Positions 19,150 to 28,560 of a stretch of DNA of 64,000 bases are shown one piece after another. The stretch is from Desulfitobacterium_A nosdiversum (GTDB taxonomy: Bacteria > Bacillota > Desulfitobacteriia > Desulfitobacteriales > Desulfitobacteriaceae): contig NZ_CP172056.1 of the NCBI RefSeq assembly GCF_049860565.1, forward strand, positions 2,852,001 to 2,916,000, read 5' to 3'. Below the pieces are notes generated by a model that was not told the origin of the DNA, made no database searches, and worked only from the letters and a program-made list of their open reading frames with translations. The position numbers and the translations under genes were made by a program. Each line of letters begins with the position of its first letter. Within the stretch, counting starts at the first letter, position 1.

Positions 19150-19863
19150 ATGGATCTCATGAACTCCCCTCAAATTCAAGATTCATTTACTCCAATAAAC
19201 TTAGCGTTGTATATATCTGTCCCTATTAGTGCTGCAGCTGGTAGTCCGACACTAGCTTTTCGCCAGCCATTAATTACTGGACATATCTTTTCTTCAGCAG
19301 GAGTATTAGTGGGTGCAGAACTTTTTCTTATTCTTGCAAAATATATTTTAAAGTTGGAATCTATTTCTACAGTAGATCTTCAAACGAATCAAATCATTCA
19401 AATGCCTATGAAAGAATTTCATGAATTTTTAAAGACAATTACAGGGAACAATACTGGAATAACGCAATCTATTATAACACCACCAATTTCTGCAGCGTCT
19501 TCCTCGACAAATCCGATAACCCCATTCACATCAGGATCAAGAGGCTTTATTCAACCATTACCCCCAGAAGCGCCGTTAGTTATTAGTCTACTTGTAACTT
19601 CAGATTTTTCGAATATGACGTTTTCCCCAAACTTAAGTTTTTTTCTTCCTGTCATTGCTTTTCCTGGGCTGCGAGGCTCTTTACCTATTATACTATTAAG
19701 TCTCCTTGCTACAATATTAATTCGTGCAGTAGTATCCCCTCAAACCACGGGCGCAAAACCCTTGTCTAAACCGGGAGAACAAGCAAATTCGTCCCTTAAC
19801 TTTAGCCCTGAAGATTTGTTGCGATTTCTTAGCCGTTTTGGCAAATATTTTAGCTCTCATTAA
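19150..19863 (+). CDS. Protein of unknown function with hydrophobic segments
   Basis: Not recognised. 237 residues from ATG 19150, which follows GGAGG at 19139-19143; an upstream in-frame ATG at 19102 has no ribosome site. Hydrophobic stretches lie near residues 15-70 and 165-200, separated by a Ser/Thr/Pro-rich middle (PPISAASSSTNPITPF) and ending in a polar tail. Membrane association is possible but the segments are weak. Codon use is like its neighbours, so it is probably real. Confidence 0.65.
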   Translation: MDLMNSPQIQDSFTPINLALYISVPISAAAGSPTLAFRQPLITGHIFSSAGVLVGAELFLILAKYILKLESISTVDLQTNQIIQMPMKEFHEFLKTITGNNTGITQSIITPPISAASSSTNPITPFTSGSRGFIQPLPPEAPLVISLLVTSDFSNMTFSPNLSFFLPVIAFPGLRGSLPIILLSLLATILIRAVVSPQTTGAKPLSKPGEQANSSLNFSPEDLLRFLSRFGKYFSSH

Positions 19864-19963
19864 TTTGTTCATAATCTCAAATTATAGTACAATGAGCATT
19901 GTGTTAAACTAATATTAAGTTTGAAAAATAACGATTTTAATTAAAAAGGACGTGCAACATTTC

Positions 19964-20590
19964 ATGCGACAACATAAGCCATTATCTCGAGAACGCATAG
20001 CAGGAATAATTATTTATTTCTGTTTAGCGTTAATGATTCTATCAATTATTCTTATTAAAGTGATGGATGTTCGAGTTGTCAATGTTGAAGCCGTAGATCG
20101 AGGACTCTACACAGTAATTACGCAAAATGGTCCTGTTAATGTTACCTCAGATGATGTTTTAAGAATTGAACGAACATATACCAAAGCCGCTATCAGCGGA
20201 AGCACTGTGGAATTAGATAAAATCTATACAAAAAAAGGGTTTATTTATGCCGCTTCAACCGATTCATTTTATGAACCGACTAGTCAGCTCATCAATTCAG
20301 TTGATTTTTTGGGTTTAGCTACTTGGGAACGGGATAATGTAACATGGCAGTCTGTTCAACCCTATGGTTATGCCATAGGGACCCCAGCCAATCACATTTC
20401 TTTCCTGTTTTTCCTTCTGTCTCTCCAATATTTTCTTTTATCCGTTGGGGGATTGACACTTGCTGTTCTAATTTTTCCTTTAAGGTGGAAAGAAGTAGTT
20501 GAAGAGGATGAAGAAAAAATCATACCGCAACCTAATAAATCTAATGAAGATTATTTAGCAGAAGAACAACTGAGTGCAGTTGCCAAATAA
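19964..20590 (+). CDS. Predicted membrane protein with two transmembrane segments
   Basis: Not recognised. 208 residues from ATG 19964. A transmembrane helix at about 12-32 and another at about 145-170 flank an extracytoplasmic domain, giving an N-in/C-in layout; the tail is acidic. AAAAAGGA at 19943-19950 is too close to GTG 19952 and a little far from ATG 19964; the ATG is preferred. A terminator at 20618 follows. Confidence 0.75.
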   Translation: MRQHKPLSRERIAGIIIYFCLALMILSIILIKVMDVRVVNVEAVDRGLYTVITQNGPVNVTSDDVLRIERTYTKAAISGSTVELDKIYTKKGFIYAASTDSFYEPTSQLINSVDFLGLATWERDNVTWQSVQPYGYAIGTPANHISFLFFLLSLQYFLLSVGGLTLAVLIFPLRWKEVVEEDEEKIIPQPNKSNEDYLAEEQLSAVAK

Positions 20591-20617
20591 TTAAAAAAAC
20601 GGTATTCTTATTTAGGT

Positions 20618-20640
20618 GCGCTCTAATAAGGGCGCTTTTT
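20618..20640 (+). terminator. Terminator between membrane protein and ANTAR regulator
   Basis: GCGCTC (20618-20623) pairs with GGGCGC (20630-20635, one G-T), followed by TTTTT. It lies 32 bp before the ANTAR-protein start, so it could also be a target of antitermination; see findings. Confidence 0.75.
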
Positions 20641-20671
20641 CATTATTTAAATAAGTAGGGTAGGGAAGGTA

Positions 20672-21244
20672 ATGAAGCGCGCATTATTAATTGGTAATCT
20701 ACGGCAAATTTCAGAGCTTAAAGCGATCATACCTTTAGCTAATTATCAGGCCATTGGTACAACGTCTAATGGGATTGAGGCACTGCGTCTACTTCACCGT
20801 CTTGAACCCGAATTAGTGATAATGACTTGGGATGTTCTGGGCCTTAGTGCCTTTGATTTACTCCAAAACATTGCTGACCAAAGGTTATGTCCTGTAATCG
20901 TTACAGTTTCACAAGAAGATACGGATGCCTTACCCGATATTATCAAAGCTGACCCTCATTATGTGTTGATTCAACCTCTTCGTGCTTTTGAGCTCGTAAC
21001 AGCTGTTTTTTACTCTGAAAACCGTTTTTTAAAAGAACAAGAGATTCTCAAAAAAGTTTCAAGGTTGGAGGACGATCTCAAAGCACGGAAGCTGTACTAT
21101 CAAGCTCTTCTTACAGTTATTCAGAAGACAGGATATGAGGAGAAGGTAGCATATCGCAAAATTCAACAGTACGCAATGTCACAAAGAAAAAGTTTATCTT
21201 CAGTTGCTATGGAAATTATTAAAGGACATTGGTTGCCAGAATAA
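20672..21244 (+). CDS. Response-regulator-like protein with C-terminal ANTAR domain
   Basis: 190 residues. The receiver-like part (1-120) has the usual order but lacks the acidic pair: the N terminus reads ALLIGNLRQI and the phosphoacceptor position is in VIMTWDVLG, so a degenerate acceptor is likely. A coiled coil (about 118-145) leads to an ANTAR domain (about 135-190; ALLTVIQKTGYEEKVAYRKIQQYAM), which in the family binds paired hexaloop RNA hairpins and blocks termination. No partner kinase is adjacent. The RNA targets are not identified. Confidence 0.85.
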   Translation: MKRALLIGNLRQISELKAIIPLANYQAIGTTSNGIEALRLLHRLEPELVIMTWDVLGLSAFDLLQNIADQRLCPVIVTVSQEDTDALPDIIKADPHYVLIQPLRAFELVTAVFYSENRFLKEQEILKKVSRLEDDLKARKLYYQALLTVIQKTGYEEKVAYRKIQQYAMSQRKSLSSVAMEIIKGHWLPE

Positions 21245-21271
21245 AAAAAAGAGCCTCAAGGCTCTTTTTTT
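21244..21271. terminator. Bidirectional terminator between ANTAR gene and gap
   Basis: AAAAAAA-GAGCC (to 21255), loop TCAA, GGCTC-TTTTTTT (from 21260). It serves the + strand ANTAR gene and the - strand gap gene that converge here. Confidence 0.9.
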
Positions 21272-21292
21272 ATAGTTTATAGAGTGTTTTGT

Positions 21293-22291
21293 TTAGCGTG
21301 AAACCCATGCTGCTAAATCTAAAACTCTGCAGGAATATCCACATTCATTATCATACCAAGCTAGAACTTTTAATAAATTGTCCTCCATTACCATTGTTGA
21401 TAATCCATCCACAATAGAAGAAAAGGAACTGCCATTAAAGTCACTCGAAACGAGAGGAAGTTCAGTATAATCTAAAATCCCTTCCAGTGAACCACGACTA
21501 GCGTCTTTTAAAGCAGCATTTACTTCTTCACGGTTTGTCGATTTTTCCACTTCAACTACTAAGTCGACGACGGAAACATTAGGAGTTGGAACACGCATTG
21601 CAAAACCGCTCAACTTGCCATTCAGTTCTGGAAGTACTAAGGAAACTGCTTTAGCTGCTCCCGTCGTTGTAGGAATAATGGATAAGCCTGCTGATCTTGC
21701 CCGGCGGAAATCTTTATGAGATTGGTCCAAAATTCGTTGATCATTTGTATAAGAATGTACGGTTGTCATAAATCCACGCTTAATGTGGAAAGCTTCATGT
21801 AGAACTTTTGCAACAGGAGCTAAACAATTCGTTGTACAGGAGGCATTTGATATAATATGGTGGATCGCCGAATCATATTTCTCTTCATTAACACCCATAA
21901 CGACAGTAATATCTTCTTCCTTAGCAGGAGCGGAGATTACTACTTTTTTAGCTCCATTAGCAAGGTGTTGGCGACAAGCGGGGCCATTATTAAATTTTCC
22001 GCTTGACTCAATAACAATATCGACACCTAAGTCTCCCCAAGGAATATCTCCTGGATCGGTATGAGAAACAACTTTAACCATCCGGCCATCAACCTTAAAA
22101 CCGCCCTCAACATATTCTACCTTTCCGGGAAAAACACCATGTACAGAATCATATTTTAGTAAGTGAGGTAGGATTTCTCCTGATGTTCGGTTATTAACAG
22201 CCACAATTTCTAAATCCTTTCGGCCATAAGCTGCTCTAAAAACATTTCTCCCAATTCGACCGAATCCATTAATCCCTACTCGTATTGCCAA
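21293..22291 (-). CDS. gap: Glyceraldehyde-3-phosphate dehydrogenase, possibly NADP-preferring
   Basis: 332 residues with the catalytic SNASCTTNCLAP segment and the NAD-fold GINGFGRIGR. At the end of beta-2 it has Asn34-Arg35 (VAVNNRTSGE), whereas the second GAPDH in this window has Asp35 there; loss of that acidic residue usually points to NADP use and an anabolic role. Near the C terminus it reads YDNECGYSCR where the usual sequence is NEWGYSNR, replacing Trp and Asn by Cys. TTG start at 22291 follows AAGGGGTG. It is monocistronic and not linked to other glycolytic genes. Confidence 0.93.
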   Translation of the reverse strand: MAIRVGINGFGRIGRNVFRAAYGRKDLEIVAVNNRTSGEILPHLLKYDSVHGVFPGKVEYVEGGFKVDGRMVKVVSHTDPGDIPWGDLGVDIVIESSGKFNNGPACRQHLANGAKKVVISAPAKEEDITVVMGVNEEKYDSAIHHIISNASCTTNCLAPVAKVLHEAFHIKRGFMTTVHSYTNDQRILDQSHKDFRRARSAGLSIIPTTTGAAKAVSLVLPELNGKLSGFAMRVPTPNVSVVDLVVEVEKSTNREEVNAALKDASRGSLEGILDYTELPLVSSDFNGSSFSSIVDGLSTMVMEDNLLKVLAWYDNECGYSCRVLDLAAWVSR

Positions 22292-22509
22292 TTACCGCAC
22301 CCCTTTTCTATATTATATTCTTTATGTATTTCTTGCATAGTTATATTAGCATCTTTTTGAGTATGGCACAATTACTTTTTATGCATTACTTTATTCCATT
22401 TGATTATTTATTGTGACATACTTTAAACCAAAAAGTATCATAAATTCAAACTTTTTATTTCCACTTTAATGAGTTACAATAATAATAATAGTTTCGAGGA
22501 GGAATTAAT

Positions 22510-22932
22510 ATGAATGTTAAAGTTAGACATATAAAAGGGATGCATTTTGAAGGAGAAGGTCAATCCAAAATTCGTGCACAATTTGATTCAAGTGTAACTG
22601 CTGGTGGTACAGGAATTGGATCTACCCCAATGGAAATGATATTGATGTCAATTGCGGGCTGCAGCGGCATGGATATTGTTTCAATACTCGATAAAATGCG
22701 TGTTTCCTTTGAACGCTTTGAGGTGAATGTACAGGGCGAAAGGGCATCTGAACATCCTCGGGTTTTTACCGATATCGAAGTAGTGTATCAATTCTGGGGA
22801 GAAGGTCTGCAAGAAGCAGAGGAAAAACTTAAAAGAGCGATTTCTTTATCTATGGAGAAATATTGCAGCGTTGCTAATATGATAGACAAAGCAGCAAATT
22901 TGACCTATCGGTTAGAAATCAATCCGGAATGA
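22510..22932 (+). CDS. OsmC-family protein
   Basis: OsmC/Ohr-type fold, 140 residues. The helix containing a conserved Cys is MSIAGCSGMDIVSIL, and a second Cys lies in MEKYCSVANMI, so the two-Cys arrangement of thiol peroxidase-like OsmC proteins is present. The substrate is likely an organic peroxide or a reactive sulfur species, but that is family knowledge rather than shown here. CGAGGAGG precedes the ATG. It is transcribed alone and divergently from gap, with a terminator after it. Confidence 0.88.
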   Translation: MNVKVRHIKGMHFEGEGQSKIRAQFDSSVTAGGTGIGSTPMEMILMSIAGCSGMDIVSILDKMRVSFERFEVNVQGERASEHPRVFTDIEVVYQFWGEGLQEAEEKLKRAISLSMEKYCSVANMIDKAANLTYRLEINPE

Positions 22933-23010
22933 TTCATTTGAAGAATTGAGAAAGTATTGAATGAAAATAATTGATTTGATATACTAGCTTTATTAAGTTA
23001 AAAATACTAG

Positions 23011-23040
23011 GCCGCACGCTTTCAATGCGGCTTGTTTTTT
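23011..23040 (+). terminator. Terminator after the OsmC gene
   Basis: GCCGCA and TGCGGC arms (23011-23016, 23026-23031) with loop CGCTTTCAA, then TTG and a run of T. Confidence 0.85.
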
Positions 23041-23098
23041 TGATTTTAATGAATCTCAAAAGTCCTAACTAGAAAATTGAGGGGAAAAGGAATATAAC

Positions 23099-24076
23099 AT
23101 GAAAATGAAAACGAAAACGAAAAAAATTCGTTGGAAGATGATTATTGCTTTTATTGCTTTTAATTTAGTCTTAACTGTCCTGCTTGCTCCCTTTATTGTA
23201 TTTTGGGGTCCATTTGAGTCATTAAAAGTTATGGCCGTGGGTTCTATAGCAACCTCACGTCACCCACAGGTAGCACGACTTTTTCTTTCGCAGGAAAAGA
23301 TTGACGAGCTCATGCATGCTTATGATTCAGCAGGTACTTTTACAGGTTTAAATGTTGAACGTGATAAAGTTGTAACTGATCCTTCAACTGGTATTACTAT
23401 TGAGGATATAAAAGGACCGAATTTTAAAGGAAAAGTTATGTTAATTAAGGATCCAAAGCGAGTTCAGGTTGCAGTTACCAAAGAAATTGGAGTTGCAGGT
23501 GAGCGTGTTAGTGACTTTGTTAAGGATACCGGCGCTGTCGCCGCCATCAATGCTGGAGGCTTTTATGACCCTAATGGCAAGGGGAATGGAGCTTTTCCTG
23601 ATGGATTAACTGTTCATAATGGAGAAATTGTTCACAATAATGTTGGCAATAAAACCGTAAATATAGTAGCTATTGATAAAGACGGTAAACTCATTATTGG
23701 AGATATGTCGGCAGATCAAATTGAACAAAAGCATATTAAGGAAGCCGTGTCTTTCTACCCTAATCTTGTAGAAAACGGAAAGCCCGCAGTCTCTGGAGAT
23801 GGAGGATGGGGGATAGCCCCACGTACAGGTATTGGACAAACAGCCGACGGAACAATTATTTTTCTTGTTATTGATGGCCGCCAACCGACCTGGAGCATTG
23901 GCGCAACTTTACGTGATATGATGAATATCTTTTTGGATTATCACGCTGTTAATGCAGTTAACTTAGATGGAGGATCTTCCTCAGAGTTAGTCTATAATGG
24001 CAAAGTCATGAACAAACTATGGAACGTCTTTGGTGAACGCTATATCCCAACGGCTTTTGTTGTTATGCCTAAATAA
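23099..24076 (+). CDS. Phosphodiester glycosidase (NAGPA) family protein
   Basis: 325 residues with a very basic N terminus and one transmembrane helix (about 14-36), followed by an extracytoplasmic NAGPA/DUF2233 domain. Family landmarks are AAINAGGFYDPNGKGNGAFP, SGDGGWGIAPRTGIGQT, LVIDGRQPTW and the C-terminal NLDGGSSSELVYNG. Family members act on phosphodiester-linked sugars of envelope polymers; the substrate is unknown here. It is followed after 38 bp by another exported protein and may be co-transcribed with it. Confidence 0.88.
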   Translation: MKMKTKTKKIRWKMIIAFIAFNLVLTVLLAPFIVFWGPFESLKVMAVGSIATSRHPQVARLFLSQEKIDELMHAYDSAGTFTGLNVERDKVVTDPSTGITIEDIKGPNFKGKVMLIKDPKRVQVAVTKEIGVAGERVSDFVKDTGAVAAINAGGFYDPNGKGNGAFPDGLTVHNGEIVHNNVGNKTVNIVAIDKDGKLIIGDMSADQIEQKHIKEAVSFYPNLVENGKPAVSGDGGWGIAPRTGIGQTADGTIIFLVIDGRQPTWSIGATLRDMMNIFLDYHAVNAVNLDGGSSSELVYNGKVMNKLWNVFGERYIPTAFVVMPK

Positions 24077-24114
24077 TCGTAAAAATGAAAAGGAATTGAA
24101 AAGGGGTACCACAA

Positions 24115-25500
24115 GTGAAAAAAAAGTGGCAAATTATTTTAAGCTGGACGCTTGTGTCCGTAATGCTGCAACTCCCGATTTATTACCTTTTAAATCGGCA
24201 AATAGAAAAAGTAATGACTCCGGCGACCACTCAACCTATTGTTCGTACTTTAAAGACGACAATCAGTGGAACGAATTTTGAAAACATGCAGATATCTTAT
24301 GGAAAGGATTATATAGCCTATGAAGAAAATGGAATTCTAAAGGTATATAATTTAAAACAAGATAAACAGGTTTTCACGAAGTCTGCACCAAGTAACGACA
24401 AAAATTTGGGAGTACTCTATTTTCAATGGCTGCCTGACCGAAATACGCTAGTTTATTTTTATGCCCGTAAAAACCCTAATCCAGTAACTACGGAAACCGT
24501 TCCCGTAACTCCGGCACCTTCAACTTCTCAATCGACTGCTTCCGCTAATTCAAGCACATCGAAAACTCCAGCTTCTTCAAACACTACCACGACTGTGCAA
24601 AAACCAAAAGGAAATACAGCCCATACTCAGGAAGCAACTTCTACTCAAGTTTCACCTCCTAATACTGCCCAAATTCAAGCGACAAAACCTGAGACAGTTA
24701 AAACCGAAGATCCGCAGCAAGCTCCAGTAAATAGTACAACTCCGGCTTCCACCCCAACTCAAGAACAACGCGTTGTAACGCACTATTCCAATCCCCAAAT
24801 TACAGATCTATATACTCTAGAATTACCCAATAGTGATGAAGATACAGAACCAGATGATCGATTTAACGAAAGTATTAGCAGTTTTCCTGCTGGTGGACAA
24901 ATTACAGATATGGTTGTTTCAACATTTACAAATCTTATTTATCTGACCGTTAAAACTGGCTCTAACAGCCAGTTGATGGAAATAGATGTTATGAAAAATG
25001 TAAGAACTCTAAGCCGTTCCGGTGAACTTATCACGGAAATGGCTGCTTCAGACAAGTTTGGTACACTCTATATTGAAAGTAAAACGGGAAATTCAAAAGT
25101 TATTCAATCTCTTCAAGGTACTCAGCGTCAAACAGTCTCGGAAGATAATACAGAAACTATTTTAGGGGATCGTTTCGGCACACTTTATTTAGGTCAAATT
25201 GATGGAAATAATCTCGTTAAAATCCATTCTGCTGCTGAAAACTCAACCAGCACAAAATTAGAATTCAAGACGATTTGGCAAGGTTTAATTCCATTTAAAG
25301 ATGCATCGGTAGTCATCGGTACAAACAGTCAAATTGTAATCAATAGCAATCAAACGGCCTACCTCATTCAAAAAGACGGTCAGCTAAAACAAGTTGAGCT
25401 CACGGGTAAAAATAACTTCATTTCAAAAGACGGCGCTGAACTTGTTGAACTTACCCCTAACGGTTCTTCAACCGATATTGAACTTAAACCCCTTCAGTAA
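24115..25500 (+). CDS. Exported protein of unknown function with low-complexity linker
   Basis: 461 residues from GTG 24115. One N-terminal hydrophobic helix (about 5-25) is followed by a small beta-rich part, a Ser/Thr/Pro/Gln-rich linker (about 120-220) and a C-terminal beta-propeller-like region with repeated short strands (TLYIESKTGNSKVIQS, GTLYLGQIDGNNLVKIH). No enzyme motif is seen. It follows the NAGPA protein by 38 bp and ends at a strong terminator. It may be an envelope protein working with that neighbour; this is inference from position. Confidence 0.75.
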   Translation: MKKKWQIILSWTLVSVMLQLPIYYLLNRQIEKVMTPATTQPIVRTLKTTISGTNFENMQISYGKDYIAYEENGILKVYNLKQDKQVFTKSAPSNDKNLGVLYFQWLPDRNTLVYFYARKNPNPVTTETVPVTPAPSTSQSTASANSSTSKTPASSNTTTTVQKPKGNTAHTQEATSTQVSPPNTAQIQATKPETVKTEDPQQAPVNSTTPASTPTQEQRVVTHYSNPQITDLYTLELPNSDEDTEPDDRFNESISSFPAGGQITDMVVSTFTNLIYLTVKTGSNSQLMEIDVMKNVRTLSRSGELITEMAASDKFGTLYIESKTGNSKVIQSLQGTQRQTVSEDNTETILGDRFGTLYLGQIDGNNLVKIHSAAENSTSTKLEFKTIWQGLIPFKDASVVIGTNSQIVINSNQTAYLIQKDGQLKQVELTGKNNFISKDGAELVELTPNGSSTDIELKPLQ

Positions 25501-25518
25501 ATTAATAGCGAAATAAAT

Positions 25519-25556
25519 AGAGACGGTTCACTAAGAAAGTGAGCCGTCTCTATTTT
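25519..25556. terminator. Terminator between converging genes
   Basis: Fourteen-base arms AGAGACGGTTCACT and AGTGAGCCGTCTCT with a five-base loop and TATTTT after. It serves the + strand gene and probably the - strand UPF0182 gene. Confidence 0.88.
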
Positions 25557-25584
25557 GTAATATATGCTGTGTCATTTATAGTTA

Positions 25585-28356
25585 TTAGTGTGCTGTTCCT
25601 GATTGTAAGTTTTTAAGCTGTGACTCTAATTGATCCATCATCGATCGAAGCTGACTCATTTGATCCAGTATTTTAGATATGTCTTCAACAGTAGTTGATT
25701 GAGCGGCAGGGGATGCAGGAGTGGTTTTAGGCGTTTGTGCCGCAGCATTCTGTTGTGCAGCAGTCTTTCCTGGAGTCACAGGTTGAGGAATATCTGCTCC
25801 AAATATCTGATTTAAGGCGCTTCCCAGAGTTTCAGCCATTACTAACTTATCCTGATAAACTAAAATGACCCGTTTCATTTCGGGAATACTCCCCCCTTTA
25901 TTTGACTGCAAGTAAATGGGTTCAACATAAAGGAAGTTTCCCTGCATCGGCAAAACAAGCAGATTCCCCCTGATAACACTAGAGCCTTGCTGATTCCATA
26001 AGGATAGCTGTTTCGAAATTTCCGGATCCTGATCAATCCGTGATTCAATTTGGAGAGGACCATCAATCTCTATATTTTTAGGAAGCTTATATAAAAGAAG
26101 CTCTCCATAATGATCAGTATCCATTCGTGCAGCCATCCAAGCGACCATGTTGTTGCGAGTATTTGTACTGCTTGAAGCCGGTGTAAACGGCAGTATTAAA
26201 ACGAACTCGGATTGTCCTGTTCCAGGTATTTGCATGACTGTATAGTAAGGTTCCATATTTTGAGGTTTTGAATTAAAAAGTTCTTGAGCGATATCCCAAG
26301 AATCCTCCTTATTATAAAACACTGTAGTATCAGTCATATGAAAATTTTTTAGCATATTGCTTTGGATAGTAAATAAGGTCTCCGGATAACGCAAATGTGT
26401 TTTTAAAGCAGGGGGCATCTGAGACAAATCTTTAAATACACCGGGAAATATTTTGCGATAAGTCTGAAGAATAGGATCTTTTAAATCAACGGCATAAAAA
26501 TCTACAGTTCCATCGTATGCATCAATCACTACTTTAACTGAATTCCGAATATAATTAAAGTTACGTTCAGGATAAACACTTGCGTAAGGCAGTGCATCAG
26601 AGGAAGTATAAGCATCAAGAATCCATTGAAGATGTCCTTGGTTAATAACAAGATAAGGATCTTCATCGTATTCCAAGAATGGGACTAGTTTTTTTACCCG
26701 TTCCATGATGTTGCGATGGAGTAAGATACGGCTTTGAGAGTTCACTTCATTTGCTAAGTAAAATCTTGGCGTCCCGTGCTTTAAAGAAAGCATTAACTTA
26801 TTCAAGGGGCTCAATTGAATTCCTGTTTTGCCTTCATAGCGGCTTTCAGCATTTGCATTACCTTGAGGATAATCAAATTCTTTAATATCGGTATTAACAA
26901 CAACCCAATCATTGGTTAATTCGCCATAATAAATGCGGGGCTCCTTAAGATTAAGTTCAGGGAATTCTGTTGTTGGGGGTACATCTTTAATGGCAAAATT
27001 CGGAAGGCCTTCGGCAGTTACGGCATTTGCAAAGGATGCAGCGACTCCGTAGCCATGCGTATATTTAAATCTAAGATTGACAAAGGTTTTCGCTTTACTA
27101 TCCAAATCATTAGTCGAAAGTTCGCGTGCAGAAAGCATGACTTGTCGGCTTTCACCATTGATTTGATAGCGATCTACGTCAATATCATTAAATTTATAAT
27201 AAAGCCGAATCCCTTGCTTTTGGGTAAAGGTTTGTATTAAAGGACGTGTATCATTCAAACGAATATTATTCAGGGTAGGCTGTTCTGCGCTTAAGCTCTT
27301 TGCATCTAAGGGAATATTGCCTTGATAATCCTGTTCGTTAATAACGTTTAAACCATAGCCAAATCGTGTCATTGTTATTTCATTTTGAATATAAGGTGCT
27401 TCTTTATTTAACTCATTCGGTACTACAATAAACGATTGAATTAATGAAGGGAAAATGCCATATAAAACAGATCCCACCAGGAATATGCTTACAATAGGAA
27501 TAGTTAATAATCTTACTTCCTTTAAGAAAAGTGTCAAAAAGGCTGCAATACAACCGGCTATGCTTAAAACAATCAGGACGTTTAAGACAGGTAAACTTAC
27601 TGTTAAATCAGCATATCCAGCACCAACCACATGTCCGTGTTTAGAATATAGGAGCTGATATTTATCTAAATAATAGCCAAAAGTCTTGAAAGCTAATAAA
27701 GCAGTTAAAAGTAGTGCAAGATGACGTCTTGCATCTGGATTTATCTCAATCGCATTTTTTCTCCAAAATTTAAGTTTGGATATATGGAAACGCACAACTC
27801 CTGTAAGGGTATAAAAAAGTGCTGTAAAAAAAGTAAGAATTAAAAGCGGGCCAAAAAACGCATTATAGACAGTTTGCAAAAAGGGAAGCTGAAAAAAATA
27901 AAAGCCTAAATCCTTTCCATAAACCGGGTCTCCTTGTCCGAATGGGGTGTATTTCATAAAGGATAGAACTTCGAGCCAACCGGTAAAGCCAGCAACAAAA
28001 CTTACTCCATAACTAATAACTACAGATATTAACAATAACCAAATCGTAATTCGCCTTTGACTTAACTTATAAACAGGGCGATCCATTTGATGGACTAAAC
28101 GTAAACGATTTCTTAATTTATCATTAACAAATGTTAAAATTGCATGGCGAATCGAAAATAAAGTTCCGGCAATAAATATAAAAAGAATCGTTCCATTAAC
28201 CACTTCAATTAACCACTTGCTAAGGAGTGGAGTCCAAAACAATTGCTCATATCCTAAATCTTTAAACCAGAGCCAATCTTCATATAAACCACTCGATGCT
28301 GTTAAAAGAATTAAAACCAATGCAATTCCAATAATCGTTTTCGTAATCCGGTTCAA
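25585..28356 (-). CDS. UPF0182 family large membrane protein
   Basis: About 923 residues. Seven hydrophobic helices fill roughly the first 320 residues (for example IIGIALVLILLTAS, LILTFFTALFYTLTG). A large extracytoplasmic region with family landmarks follows (TRFGYGLNVI, RYTHGYG-like, NFNYIRNSVKVVIDAYDG, LPFTPASSSTNTRNNMVAWMAAR). An Ala/Pro/Thr/Gln linker and a C-terminal coiled coil close the protein. The function of UPF0182 is not established. TTG 28356 is preferred over ATG 28362, which is one base from the AAGGGGG ribosome site. Transcribed alone. Confidence 0.9.
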   Translation of the reverse strand: MNRITKTIIGIALVLILLTASSGLYEDWLWFKDLGYEQLFWTPLLSKWLIEVVNGTILFIFIAGTLFSIRHAILTFVNDKLRNRLRLVHQMDRPVYKLSQRRITIWLLLISVVISYGVSFVAGFTGWLEVLSFMKYTPFGQGDPVYGKDLGFYFFQLPFLQTVYNAFFGPLLILTFFTALFYTLTGVVRFHISKLKFWRKNAIEINPDARRHLALLLTALLAFKTFGYYLDKYQLLYSKHGHVVGAGYADLTVSLPVLNVLIVLSIAGCIAAFLTLFLKEVRLLTIPIVSIFLVGSVLYGIFPSLIQSFIVVPNELNKEAPYIQNEITMTRFGYGLNVINEQDYQGNIPLDAKSLSAEQPTLNNIRLNDTRPLIQTFTQKQGIRLYYKFNDIDVDRYQINGESRQVMLSARELSTNDLDSKAKTFVNLRFKYTHGYGVAASFANAVTAEGLPNFAIKDVPPTTEFPELNLKEPRIYYGELTNDWVVVNTDIKEFDYPQGNANAESRYEGKTGIQLSPLNKLMLSLKHGTPRFYLANEVNSQSRILLHRNIMERVKKLVPFLEYDEDPYLVINQGHLQWILDAYTSSDALPYASVYPERNFNYIRNSVKVVIDAYDGTVDFYAVDLKDPILQTYRKIFPGVFKDLSQMPPALKTHLRYPETLFTIQSNMLKNFHMTDTTVFYNKEDSWDIAQELFNSKPQNMEPYYTVMQIPGTGQSEFVLILPFTPASSSTNTRNNMVAWMAARMDTDHYGELLLYKLPKNIEIDGPLQIESRIDQDPEISKQLSLWNQQGSSVIRGNLLVLPMQGNFLYVEPIYLQSNKGGSIPEMKRVILVYQDKLVMAETLGSALNQIFGADIPQPVTPGKTAAQQNAAAQTPKTTPASPAAQSTTVEDISKILDQMSQLRSMMDQLESQLKNLQSGTAH

Positions 28357-28560
28357 AACCATACCCCCTTAATATCCAGACAACATAGTATACCCATTCC
28401 TTAGTTTTCTAACATAATTACCCTTATATTCTGCCCAACGCCTTAAAATACCTTTTTCCAAAATAATTGTTAAAACGAATAAGGTAACAAAAACTACATC
28501 AAAATAGGCTGGTTCATGATATACTGGAAATATTGATTATTCTTAAACGAGGTGTTGTTG

